Below, in pieces: positions 10,001 through 18,108 of a stretch of 64,000 nt of DNA. The notes beneath the pieces were generated by a model. That model was not told where the DNA came from. It worked only from the letters and a program-made list of their open reading frames with translations, and made no database searches. Both the position numbers and the translations under genes were made by a program. The DNA comes from Parachryseolinea silvisoli. GTDB taxonomy: Bacteria > Bacteroidota > Bacteroidia > Cytophagales > Cyclobacteriaceae. Numbering within the stretch: the stretch's first letter is position 1; each line of letters opens with the position of its first letter. The DNA is taken from NCBI RefSeq assembly GCF_021190955.1, contig NZ_JAIOAO010000010.1:1-64000 (forward strand), written 5' to 3'.

Positions 10001-10184
10001 AAGTACCTTTGATGATAATGCTCACGCCCGGTATGGGACTGGCGTCGTCGGCAGAAGTAACCTGCCCGGTAATAGGGCCGGACTGACGCTGAAAATCAAT
10101 GCCGGCCTGCAGGCTACTCATGGTTACAATGCACAGAGCCAGCATCAGGAACAGGTAAAATCCCGCTGTAAATTTAGACTGCAT
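7089..10184 (-). CDS. SusC/RagA-family TonB-linked outer-membrane transporter
   Basis: A large (1031-residue) TonB-dependent channel. Domains in order: signal peptide, a carboxypeptidase-D-like regulatory domain (GQVTSADDASPIPGVSIIIKG..), a plug with VVVGYG and the conserved plug ending VVIVTTKK, then the 22-stranded barrel ending in a short aromatic-terminated strand (GVQVGF). There is no STN domain, unlike the other two SusC proteins of this window. This fits control by the divergent hybrid two-component regulator rather than by a FecR/ECF pair. I place the start at the ATG at 10184, directly before the signal peptide; an upstream in-frame ATG at 10244 adds 20 residues without signal-peptide character. 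Confidence 0.93.
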   Translation of the reverse strand: MQSKFTAGFYLFLMLALCIVTMSSLQAGIDFQRQSGPITGQVTSADDASPIPGVSIIIKGTSVGTTTDAQGNYSISASAGDVLRFSFIGYLLQEVPVENQTTLSIVLHPDVRELSEIVVVGYGVVDKQNLIGSVGLATKKDFGEVPATAAQQLLQGKISGVQVVNSTGMPGGSVRIAVRGAGSFTSIDPLYVIDGIQGNASLFNAISQYDIESITVLKDAASTAIYGANAANGVVIVTTKKAKSGDVRVTYNGYYGVAKPWKKLDMMNAAQYLDLVKDITKNALTPKLQSDYVTVDRTDWQDEIFRTASLTEHNIGLSGGTEKVLYQASTTYTNQDGIIEAFNYKRIIIRLGLEEKIGKWLRLGQTINYQYNISSGNTASFTEALRMPTYSPVEDPLNLGGFAKVTSADDLNDTFNPLTSVRLSERRSRNSLTFGQFFGEATILPGLKFRSQVSIDISNSASYNYKKANANGNLINPNGIDESYGYYINPLIENYFTYAKTLGAHTFDVLVGNTYRNGSQARSVNVRGTNFPNDDLKTVLAAPGSSITGGSIAEYSSISYFARANYSFRNKYLLTASFRRDGSYVFSKNNRFGNFPSAGLAWKIHEESFMSGVRLISQLKLRGSYGITGNSSAPLQFSSIWKGQSNNIVYSFGDAKNYVQGATVNASFDPNIQWETTRQLDVGIDVGLMEDRLLLSVGYYNRRNEDLLTYVPVPLSSGIGGPFDNPGSILKNTATASNKGVEVDASFQGNTRAFRYSVSANVAYNTNKVISLGEGAEFQRGGVTGGNLVTKTAKGEPIGSFFGFVTDHVAVDQADIDAYNQAARSATGNPAAVYENGLLPGDIIFKDINGDGVLTDKDKTFLGSPIPKWNFGSNVNLAYKNVDLMLSVYGISNVHVWNDLKYWTEGTTRPFNSSTDIVSRWKTEGDISEYPRAGQNATASRNLRASDRFLEDGAYVRLRSVTLGYNVPLQGLNKTISSLRLYVTGQNLFTSTRYKGYDPEIVGQDFLFDRGIDRGQYPQPKTYMFGVQVGF

Positions 10185-10244
10185 AGATATAGGGTTTGGT
10201 TTAAGTTTTACGATCTGCCGCGACGTAGAAATGGAGGGGGCCAT

Positions 10245-10567
10245 TACGCGTTAGATGGTTTAATAAAATTATAGGTAATTGCCAGCACTCGTTTGTGACA
10301 TCTTCCCAAGTTGTAGCACTATGTTACCGCTCGCTTTTTTCGCGTGCAATTAGGCGCAAACCAAAGAAACCGTAAAAGAAACGAGCCCCGAATCAGTGGC
10401 ATTGCGCTGGGCACGCCGTCGAATATTCCCAAGTTCTATAACTATATTACCAGTGCCGCCGGATTACCGCCCAAACGGGAACCAGGCCACGTCGCATTGA
10501 ACATGCGGTAGACGATTCGATGAAAAATTCTTAAATTACCTTTTGTCCTCGTGGGCGAAGGCATCGT
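10245..10567. promoter_or_regulatory. Divergent promoter region between SusC and the hybrid regulator
   Basis: The 320-base gap separates the divergent SusC operon and the hybrid two-component gene and must contain both promoters. I do not see a clear TAnnTTTG element. Most of it (10321-10511) looks like a decayed reading frame, described separately. Confidence 0.45.
10321..10511 (+). pseudogene. Possible remnant of a small lipoprotein gene
   Basis: From the ATG at 10321 the frame reads MLPLAFFACN, then a TAG, then AQTKETVKETSPES. This resembles the end of a lipoprotein leader with lipobox FFAC and a charged linker, interrupted by a stop codon. Around 10392 a different frame carries protein-like sequence (SGIALGTPSNIPKFYNYI continuing to ...PGHVALNMR) up to TAG at 10509-10511. 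Joining the two would need one stop-codon change and one frameshift. I do not recognise the family. It could equally be a chance pattern in a promoter region. Confidence 0.3.
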
Positions 10568-13500
10568 ATGCTCAGACGCAATCATCTTTTTACATTAGCC
10601 GCATGTTTGTCGGCGCTATACTGTAGCGCGCAGACGCTCAATTTCAAACACATAACGGTGGAAAACGGCTTGTCCCAGAACACGGTGAGATCCATCTGCC
10701 AGGATTCATTGGGGTACTTGTGGTTTGGTACTCAAAACGGCCTTAACCGGTATAATGGCCATGCGATGGAGATTTATGAATTCGACAAAACCGACTCGCT
10801 TTCGCTGTCCAGCAATTTCATTAGTACGTTACGTGCCGCAAAAAATGGAGATGTATGGATTGGGACCAACCATGGCCTTTGTGTGTGGAACCACCGCACC
10901 GGGCGCTTCGTGCGAATGGATAACAAATTTGACTACGACTGGCAAGGCGGGCAATACACGTTTTATGCCATCTACTTCGACAGTGAAGGTGCCGTATGGA
11001 CCCTGGCGCATCACGCAGGAATGCATATCTACCGAAAAGGACCTAGCGAAACCAGATTCAAACAAATAAAATTCATCGACGATGAGGACAATGAAAAAAC
11101 ATGGGACCTGTTTGGCCAAATAGCGGAAGATGCTGACGGAAATTTATGGATCGGCTCTACGCGAAACGGTTTATGGACATGGCATCGCAAAACACATGAA
11201 TGGACAAAAATAAATGACCGAAACCACGATTATGCGGTCACCTCCCTTGCCGTTGGAAAAAATAATTCCATCTGGCTGGGTACGTATAGCCAGGGTCTTG
11301 TGAGGTTTGATGTAAAAAGAAGTCAATTCAGAAAAATTGAAGGTCTGAATGACCACTCCATTCGAAAACTATATTTTGACCGGAATGGAAAGTGCTGGAT
11401 CGGCACGGACAAAGGCGGGCTCAATCTTTACGACACGGTAAACTCCACATTTAGCTACGCGGATCATCACCCGGACGACGCGACAACAATAAATCACAAT
11501 TCCGTGATGGACATTTTTCGGGATAAACAGGGAATCGTATGGCTTGGCACGTTTGCCGGTGGCGTAAATTATGTCGATCCGGGCGTCGGAAAATTCAAGC
11601 TAATTACAGGCAACGCCCACACAAGCACCAAACTTAGCAACAACATCGTTACTTCATTCGCGGAAGACAACAAAGGCAATCTTTGGATCGGCACCGATCG
11701 CGGTGGCCTGAATTACTTCGACAGAAAAACCGGACGCTTCAGGCATTACCGGAAGGATGACCGAAAATACCATTGGATTCCAACCGACATCATCAAACAT
11801 CTTCTATATACCTCCCGAAATCAATTGTGGATCGGCACGTGGCAAGGCGGATTAAACTACTTTGACGAACGCAAGCAAGAATTCATTCAATATCCCATCG
11901 CCGCCGGTTCTTCCGGCCTAAGCTCGGATATTATTTTTTTCCTGAAAGAAGACTCGAACGGAAACCTTTGGGTAGGGAGTCCTGCGGGACTTGACCGCAT
12001 CGACGCAAGGAGTATTCACAATCCGTCTCCCCGCAAGATCGATGTCGACCACTTTAAAAGAACGGGAAACCGACGCGGCGAGCTATCAGACAATTATGCA
12101 AACACGATATTGGAAGATAGCCAGAAACAGATTTGGGTTGGCACCCGAAATGGCATCAACCTCTTTGATCCAAAGTCTAACTCGTTTTTCAACGCAGAGA
12201 ACAACCCAACGGGAAAAAGAATTTTCACCAACGACTACATTCAATGCATCACGCAAACAAAAGCCGGAGACTATTTAATCGGGACAATTGAAAATGGACT
12301 TCTTCACTACATGCCGCAAAAAGACACGCTGGTTATGTTGAATAAAGGCAATGGTTTCCCGAGCAATTCCATCATCGGTATATTGGAAGCCAGCCCTGGA
12401 AATTTCTGGATTAGTACCACCAATGGGCTTATCAAGTTGAATCTGCCCTCTGGAAAATTTACGCATTATAATAAGGAGGATGGTATTCAAAGCAACGAGT
12501 TCAAGGAAAATGCTTACTACAAGCTAAGTACGGGTGAGATGCTTTTTGGCGGTACGAACGGATTCAACCTTTTCCATCCCGATTCTATCACCGAAAACCC
12601 GTACTCGCCCGCCCCCATCATTACCGTTTTCAAGTTATTTAACAAACCGATCTCCCCGGGTGAAAATACTCCCCTGAAGCAACACATTTCCATCACAAAC
12701 GAAATCGTGCTCAACCACAATCAATCCTTCATTGGCTTTGAGTTCACCTCGCTGAACTTCAGCATCCCGGAAAAAAATCAATATGCTTACATGCTTAAAG
12801 GAGTCGACAAGCAATGGAATTATGTGAAGGGCGACCGTTCGGCGAACTACTCGTATCTACCACCGGGGCGCTACGAATTCAGGGTGAAAGCAGCCAACAA
12901 CGATGGTGTCTGGAGTCCGACGCCCGCACGACTCATCCTCCTTGTAAATCCATCGTGGTGGAATACGATTTGGTTTAGGCTGGCTGTTATCGCCATGTTA
13001 CTGACCCTGATCTGGGCACTCTTTAAATGGCGTACGCACACCTTGTATCAACGAAAAAAGATCCTTGAACACACCGTAACACAACGTACTACGGAATTAC
13101 AAGAATCAAATGCACAGCTATCGCTAAGACAAAAAGAAGTTATTCATCAGCGGGAGGAAATTAAAATACAGCGTGACAACCTGGAGCAACAATACAATAC
13201 CATCCAGTCACTCAGCGAGATCGGCCAAACGATCACCGCCTCCATCAAACAGGACGAACTGATTAAGCAGATGTACACCACGATCAACAAACTGATGGAT
13301 GCATCTCTTTTTTCCATCGGGTATTTCAGCCACGAAAAAAATGTTATTGAGTTCTCGACCCTGAAAGGCCACGGCGCCACCATCGACGCAAATCATATCA
13401 GCATCGATGAATCGAGGTTATCTGCCTGGTGCCTGCGAAACAACGAGACGTTGCTGCTGGATGACATCCAGCAATATGTACGCGACGTGGCTCCCGAAAT

Positions 13501-15358
13501 GCAGGATCGCTATGCGGACGATACCCCCTACCGGTCGGCCATCTATCTTCCTATTGATTCCAAAAAACGTAAGCCTACCGAAATTCTGGTGGTTAAGAGT
13601 CATCAGCCACGCTGTTATACACAGATACACCTTAACACACTGAAGAATCTTACTGCCTACATCGCCATAGCGTTCGATAATGCGCGGGTATATAAGAAAA
13701 TTGAACACCAGTCAGAAATGCTGACAGAACAATCGCAGCGGCTGACAGAGCTGGACAGAATGAAGACAAGGTTTTTTCTCAATATTTCACACGAATTCCG
13801 AACACCGCTCACACTTATTGTAAGCCCGCTGGCGAAAATGCTGGGGGAGAAAAAAGTCCAGGAGTTACCAAACGTATACCGTCAACTAGAAATGATGAAC
13901 AACAATGCAAACCAGCTATTGCGATTGATCAACGAATTGCTGGAGATCAGAAACATTGAATCCGGCGGATCCACAACAGTAGTTGCAGATCAGCTCGACC
14001 TTGTCAAGTTTACCTCGGACATCATATTACGGTTCGAAGAAACCGCCCGGGAATACGACATCCGGTTCAACCTTCTCAGCGACGCCGCCAGGGTTATGTT
14101 GTGGCTTGACAAAAATATGATGGAGAAAATTCTATTGAATCTTTATTCCAATGCCTGTAAATACACACGGGCCGGCGGAAGAATCGACACGTTTATCAAC
14201 TATGAAGATACGCCGGAAGGGCGTTGTGTAAAAATCGCGATAAAGGATACCGGCATTGGCATACCCGAAAACGAATTACCCTATATTTTCGAGAGATTTT
14301 ACCAGGGTGCCGAACCGATAAATTACAACCAAGAAGGTACAGGCATTGGATTGTCTTTTGTAAAAGATCTGGTAAGCTTCCATTCGGGCAAGATTTCTGT
14401 GGAAAGTAAAATCAACAGCGGCACTGCATTCACGATTCTTTTTCCGTTAGGTCATGCGCATTTCAAAGAGTCGCAGCTCATCCGCATTACGCCGGAAGAA
14501 GGAGATACACCGGCAGCACCCAGCCCGGTAGAAGAAGAATCTACCGGCAAAAAGCGGGACGAACTGCCCATTTTGCTGATTGTCGAAGATCATCGCGATG
14601 TGAAGGATTTTCTCAAAATGGAACTAGAAAACGAATACGTCATTGTAGAGGCGAAAAACGGCGCCGATGGCGTAGACGTCGCGTTTCAAAATATTCCAGA
14701 TCTTATTATCAGTGACATCATGATGCCAGTCATGGACGGAATTAAATTATGCACTATCCTCAAATCGGATGAGCGCACAAGTCATATCCCCATTATATTA
14801 TTAACCGCCAAGACCGGAGAGGACTCGCACATACGGGGTTTGGACATCGGCGCCGACGATTATATTCCAAAGCCTTTTAATATTCGGATTCTTCGCGCAC
14901 GGATTCAGAATCTGATTGCCTCCAGAAAAATGCTTCACGCTATTTTCTCGTCGCGCGAAAAGATAGAAGTGACGCAACTTTTTGAGAATAAACATGATCG
15001 CATTTTTATTGAAAAGACAAACAACGCTATTCGCGAAAACGTAAAGAATCCGAATCTCAATCATGAGGTGCTTGCCAAAGAAGTCGGCATGAGTAAAACG
15101 CAGCTTTACAGAAAACTCCATGCCATAACAGGTAACACCGTGCATGAGTACATTCGTAACTATCGCCTGCGGTGTGCGGAGGAAATGCTTGGATCAAACC
15201 CTGATCTGATGATTTTCGAAATCGCGTACGAGCTCGGATTCAAGGACCACGCATACTTCAGCAAATGCTTTCATGCGCTCTACGGCCAATCACCCGTAGA
15301 ACGCAAGAAAGAAAAAGAGAAGTTGAGACTGGAGCCGGGAACGAAAAAGGGCTTATGA
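10568..15358 (+). CDS. Hybrid two-component system sensor/regulator (HTCS) with GAF domain
   Basis: A 1596-residue one-protein two-component system. Order: signal peptide; two seven-bladed two-component-regulator propellers (about 25-700, repeated LWIGTxxGGLNxF motifs); Y_Y_Y domain (about 715-795); one membrane helix (about 798-822); coiled coil; a GAF domain (about 877-1041); HisKA with phospho-acceptor His1075 in SHEFRTPL; HATPase; receiver domain with Asp1341 and phospho-acceptor Asp1383 (SDIMMP); and a C-terminal AraC helix-turn-helix. It should sense a glycan fragment in the periplasm and activate the divergent SusCD operon. The GAF domain is not part of the usual HTCS order. It converges with the esterase gene, with 11 bases between stop codons. 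Confidence 0.95.
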   Translation: MLRRNHLFTLAACLSALYCSAQTLNFKHITVENGLSQNTVRSICQDSLGYLWFGTQNGLNRYNGHAMEIYEFDKTDSLSLSSNFISTLRAAKNGDVWIGTNHGLCVWNHRTGRFVRMDNKFDYDWQGGQYTFYAIYFDSEGAVWTLAHHAGMHIYRKGPSETRFKQIKFIDDEDNEKTWDLFGQIAEDADGNLWIGSTRNGLWTWHRKTHEWTKINDRNHDYAVTSLAVGKNNSIWLGTYSQGLVRFDVKRSQFRKIEGLNDHSIRKLYFDRNGKCWIGTDKGGLNLYDTVNSTFSYADHHPDDATTINHNSVMDIFRDKQGIVWLGTFAGGVNYVDPGVGKFKLITGNAHTSTKLSNNIVTSFAEDNKGNLWIGTDRGGLNYFDRKTGRFRHYRKDDRKYHWIPTDIIKHLLYTSRNQLWIGTWQGGLNYFDERKQEFIQYPIAAGSSGLSSDIIFFLKEDSNGNLWVGSPAGLDRIDARSIHNPSPRKIDVDHFKRTGNRRGELSDNYANTILEDSQKQIWVGTRNGINLFDPKSNSFFNAENNPTGKRIFTNDYIQCITQTKAGDYLIGTIENGLLHYMPQKDTLVMLNKGNGFPSNSIIGILEASPGNFWISTTNGLIKLNLPSGKFTHYNKEDGIQSNEFKENAYYKLSTGEMLFGGTNGFNLFHPDSITENPYSPAPIITVFKLFNKPISPGENTPLKQHISITNEIVLNHNQSFIGFEFTSLNFSIPEKNQYAYMLKGVDKQWNYVKGDRSANYSYLPPGRYEFRVKAANNDGVWSPTPARLILLVNPSWWNTIWFRLAVIAMLLTLIWALFKWRTHTLYQRKKILEHTVTQRTTELQESNAQLSLRQKEVIHQREEIKIQRDNLEQQYNTIQSLSEIGQTITASIKQDELIKQMYTTINKLMDASLFSIGYFSHEKNVIEFSTLKGHGATIDANHISIDESRLSAWCLRNNETLLLDDIQQYVRDVAPEMQDRYADDTPYRSAIYLPIDSKKRKPTEILVVKSHQPRCYTQIHLNTLKNLTAYIAIAFDNARVYKKIEHQSEMLTEQSQRLTELDRMKTRFFLNISHEFRTPLTLIVSPLAKMLGEKKVQELPNVYRQLEMMNNNANQLLRLINELLEIRNIESGGSTTVVADQLDLVKFTSDIILRFEETAREYDIRFNLLSDAARVMLWLDKNMMEKILLNLYSNACKYTRAGGRIDTFINYEDTPEGRCVKIAIKDTGIGIPENELPYIFERFYQGAEPINYNQEGTGIGLSFVKDLVSFHSGKISVESKINSGTAFTILFPLGHAHFKESQLIRITPEEGDTPAAPSPVEEESTGKKRDELPILLIVEDHRDVKDFLKMELENEYVIVEAKNGADGVDVAFQNIPDLIISDIMMPVMDGIKLCTILKSDERTSHIPIILLTAKTGEDSHIRGLDIGADDYIPKPFNIRILRARIQNLIASRKMLHAIFSSREKIEVTQLFENKHDRIFIEKTNNAIRENVKNPNLNHEVLAKEVGMSKTQLYRKLHAITGNTVHEYIRNYRLRCAEEMLGSNPDLMIFEIAYELGFKDHAYFSKCFHALYGQSPVERKKEKEKLRLEPGTKKGL

Positions 15359-15369
15359 GAGGACGGTCC

Positions 15370-17373
15370 TTATTCTTCCGGGATTTTATATTCCAATGGA
15401 TACATTTTATTAATCCATCGATCAAACTTTCGCTCTTGTGTAGTCAGCGTCCAATCATCACTACGAAAGGGCGACGCCGGAAGACCCGCTTCGTTATATA
15501 AATTCCCATCGGGATTATTGGACCACGAATACCGCACAGCCTCCGGCGAGACAACAGCAGAACTCTCTACTACGACGACGCTGTCTTTGATGAATGCCGT
15601 GGCATTAAAAAAGTTTTTGTCCTTCCCCGCCACCTCGAAACCTCTTAGATATCCGTAGCGGTCCCTGGCGATTAGTCGTGAACCTTTCTGAAAAGTAATC
15701 AGTGTTTTCCCTTTTTCGAATACAATACGTTGTACCTCTGGCCCGGTGCAGGCATACTGCTTACCATAGAGGTTATAGAGCGCGATGAGCGATAAACGTT
15801 TGCCTACATCTTCTTTGTTTCGTGGGTGGACATCTGTCGAGTCACCCAGGTCGATGGTTACGGCCATTCCGGTATGGGGCACGGCCAATGTCTTTTGCAT
15901 TGACTCGCGGATTTCCGCCCATTGCGCTCCGCCATTTCTTGAATTTTGTTGATACTTCTGATAGTTGGGAAGTTGAACAAAATAAAAAGGCATAGCCGGT
16001 TGTCCAAATCGTGCGCGCCAATCGGCGATCAATGTGGGCAGGAGGTCACGGTATTGAAATGCAAATTCTGCGTTGTTCTCCCCCTGGTACCACAACACGC
16101 CCTTTACGGAGTACGAAATAACCGGATTGATCATACCGTTAAAAAGGACATTTGGCTGGACATTGGGAGTACGAATCCAGACTTTTGCCGACGCAAAATT
16201 CATTTTCCATTGTAAATCGGCCAGTGAGATACGTGATGATGCATGCTGATTACCCTCGAAATAATAAGTCTGCGGGGTTGAGGCAAAACCTCCGGTCTCC
16301 CAATAATCGCTGACCCTGATTGCGATGGTATTTTCGCCTGCGGTCAACACCGATGGATCAATTACATACGCCGACGTATTGGTATTGTTGGAAGCGTTGC
16401 CTATTTTCTTTCCATTGATAAATATGTCGCTATAGTCCTCGACTTTTCCCAGGCACAACCTCCATTCTTTTCGCGAAGCATAATCATCCAGCTTGAATTT
16501 GCTTCTGAACCATACGGTACCATCAAATCGCGGTAGCGCTGTTTTGTCAAAGTCACCCGGAAACGGAATGGGAATCCATTTACCGTCAGCGTAATCGCTT
16601 CGATGCCACAACGAGTCGTTCGTTTTGTAATTCGAGAAGGATTGAATGCCCAGCTTTTTTCCATAAGCAGCATAGAGTCGCTCCACATTGGTATACCATG
16701 ACGAGAGTTGATGCTCTGTTATGACAGGTACATCTCGGTAATCGCGGTTTCTCGTGAGTGCCGCATGACTGATCCATGCTTCGATGTAGGTGCCTCCCCA
16801 GGAGGCATTGATGATCCCCACCGGCACGTTCAGGTCCTGGTTCAGTTGCTTTGCAAAAAAATAGCCCACGGCAGTAAAAGACTGGACCGTTTCGGGCGAG
16901 CAAACCGTCCATGCACCGCCGGCAATATCATCGGAAGGTGCGGCGGCGATTTTCTCCTTCACTTTGAAATGCCGTATAGCAGGGAAGTTGGCCTTCGGCG
17001 TCGCTTCGCTGACAGAAGCTGTATTCTTCACCACGAATTGCATATTCGATTGTCCTGCGCATAACCACACCTCGCCGATGAGAATATCGGTGAAGCGAAT
17101 CGTATTTTTGCCTTTCACGACGAGCTCATGCGGACCGCCCGCTGCTATTTCCTCCATTACAATAAGCCACCGACCGGTTTGATCTGCGATTACCGATCTC
17201 TTAACATTGTTGAGATAGACTGTTACCCGCTCGCCTCTGTCGGCCCAACCCCATATTTTGATCGGGGCGTTTCGCTGCAGCACGGCATGATCGGTAAAAA
17301 TTCCAGGCATTCGTACATCGGCTGAAACCGTCATCACGGACAGCATGGCCGCGAAAAATAAAAACAATCGCAT
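15370..17373 (-). CDS. Sialate O-acetylesterase family esterase (SGNH type)
   Basis: A 667-residue secreted esterase of the sialate O-acetylesterase (SASA) group. After a signal peptide there is a beta-sandwich, then the SGNH block with the nucleophile in CAGQSNM (Ser109), and the late catalytic pair in STDVHPRNK (Asp514 and His516). Between them (about 240-390) sits an inserted jelly-roll resembling a glycoside-hydrolase sugar-binding domain, a known arrangement in this family. It removes acetyl groups from sugars; the true substrate may be acetylated sialic acid or a plant polysaccharide. It converges on the HTCS gene and probably belongs to the same glycan locus. Confidence 0.88.
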   Translation of the reverse strand: MRLFLFFAAMLSVMTVSADVRMPGIFTDHAVLQRNAPIKIWGWADRGERVTVYLNNVKRSVIADQTGRWLIVMEEIAAGGPHELVVKGKNTIRFTDILIGEVWLCAGQSNMQFVVKNTASVSEATPKANFPAIRHFKVKEKIAAAPSDDIAGGAWTVCSPETVQSFTAVGYFFAKQLNQDLNVPVGIINASWGGTYIEAWISHAALTRNRDYRDVPVITEHQLSSWYTNVERLYAAYGKKLGIQSFSNYKTNDSLWHRSDYADGKWIPIPFPGDFDKTALPRFDGTVWFRSKFKLDDYASRKEWRLCLGKVEDYSDIFINGKKIGNASNNTNTSAYVIDPSVLTAGENTIAIRVSDYWETGGFASTPQTYYFEGNQHASSRISLADLQWKMNFASAKVWIRTPNVQPNVLFNGMINPVISYSVKGVLWYQGENNAEFAFQYRDLLPTLIADWRARFGQPAMPFYFVQLPNYQKYQQNSRNGGAQWAEIRESMQKTLAVPHTGMAVTIDLGDSTDVHPRNKEDVGKRLSLIALYNLYGKQYACTGPEVQRIVFEKGKTLITFQKGSRLIARDRYGYLRGFEVAGKDKNFFNATAFIKDSVVVVESSAVVSPEAVRYSWSNNPDGNLYNEAGLPASPFRSDDWTLTTQERKFDRWINKMYPLEYKIPEE

Positions 17374-17566
17374 GATAGAAAATTATTAAAGAGCACGAAA
17401 ATCATCGTGCGTGATGGCCGTAAAACTATCGAACCTTTCATCATGCGTTTTGAATCCTGTTCCCAATCTATTGGTTCATTTTCCCAATGCTCCACTCCAG
17501 ATAGTAGTGCGGCACAACAGTACAGGCCGCTCAGGTCGTTATCTACTCTCCTCAGCGCCCCTAAAT

Positions 17567-17606
17567 AAACTACACTTGTAGTTTGTTAATTACAATTATC
17601 GTTGTA
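17567..17606 (+). promoter_or_regulatory. Two BlaI-type operators overlapping the repressor promoter
   Basis: AAACTACA (17567-17574) and TGTAGTTT (17577-17584) form a perfect 8-base inverted repeat with a 2-base centre, matching the TACA/TGTA pattern known for BlaI/MecI operators. A second, looser site TACAA/TTGTA spans 17591-17606. TTTG at 17582-17585 and TATTATTG at 17605-17612 are spaced 19 bases apart, like a Bacteroidota -33/-7 promoter with one mismatch. Binding of the repressor would block it. That promoter would give an almost leaderless transcript, so its exact position is uncertain. Confidence 0.7.
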
Positions 17607-17616
17607 TTATTGTCCT

Positions 17617-17988
17617 ATGAAACGACTCAGCGAGAAAGAAGAGGCTCTCATGAAAATCATCTGGAAGATGAAAAAAGCCTTTGCAAAAGATGTGAGGGAA
17701 GAACTTCCTAATCCCAAACCACACATTAATACAGTAGCTACCACCATGAGGAGATTAGCCGATAAGGGCTTTCTCAAGTTTGAAGATTTTGGAGCGACGT
17801 ATCGGTATTCGGCAGCGATCAGTAAGAAGGAGTATACAAATCGATTCGTCAAGCCTTTGTTGACGGGGTTATTTGGTAACTCGATTAAGAATGCGATCAG
17901 CTTCTTTGCTGAGGAGGAGGAAATTAGTGTGGAGGAGTTGAAGGAGATTATCCGTTTGATCGAAGATAAGGGAAGTAAGGGGAGCTGA
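17617..17988 (+). CDS. blaI: BlaI/MecI/CopY-family transcriptional repressor
   Basis: A 123-residue winged-helix repressor (KRLSEKEEALMKIIWKMKKAFAKDVREELP...HINTVATTMRRLADKGFLKFEDFG) with a C-terminal dimerisation helix region. The family represses its own operon until the partner M56 protease triggers its cleavage. The partner is encoded 120 bases downstream on the same strand. I choose the ATG at 17617; an upstream in-frame TTG at 17602 would add MYYCP and overlap operator 2. The operators at 17567-17606 indicate autoregulation. In many Bacteroidota such pairs are not tied to beta-lactam resistance, and no beta-lactamase is present here. Confidence 0.9.
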   Translation: MKRLSEKEEALMKIIWKMKKAFAKDVREELPNPKPHINTVATTMRRLADKGFLKFEDFGATYRYSAAISKKEYTNRFVKPLLTGLFGNSIKNAISFFAEEEEISVEELKEIIRLIEDKGSKGS

Positions 17989-18087
17989 GGAGTGCTGCGG
18001 AGATTTTTTGTGCGGAGGAATGGGGGATGAAGGGGTGAGGAATGCCTGCCCGGAGCGATTAATGATTCGGTAAGGTGAGAAACAAAA

Positions 18088-18095
18088 TACATTTG
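18088..18095 (+). promoter_or_regulatory. Candidate -7 box before the M56 gene
   Basis: TACATTTG matches the Bacteroidota TAnnTTTG -7 element exactly and lies 13 bases before the ATG at 18109. A good -33 TTTG partner is not visible, so a separate promoter for this gene is only possible. Confidence 0.3.
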
Positions 18096-18108
18096 AAACC
18101 AAATTCTT

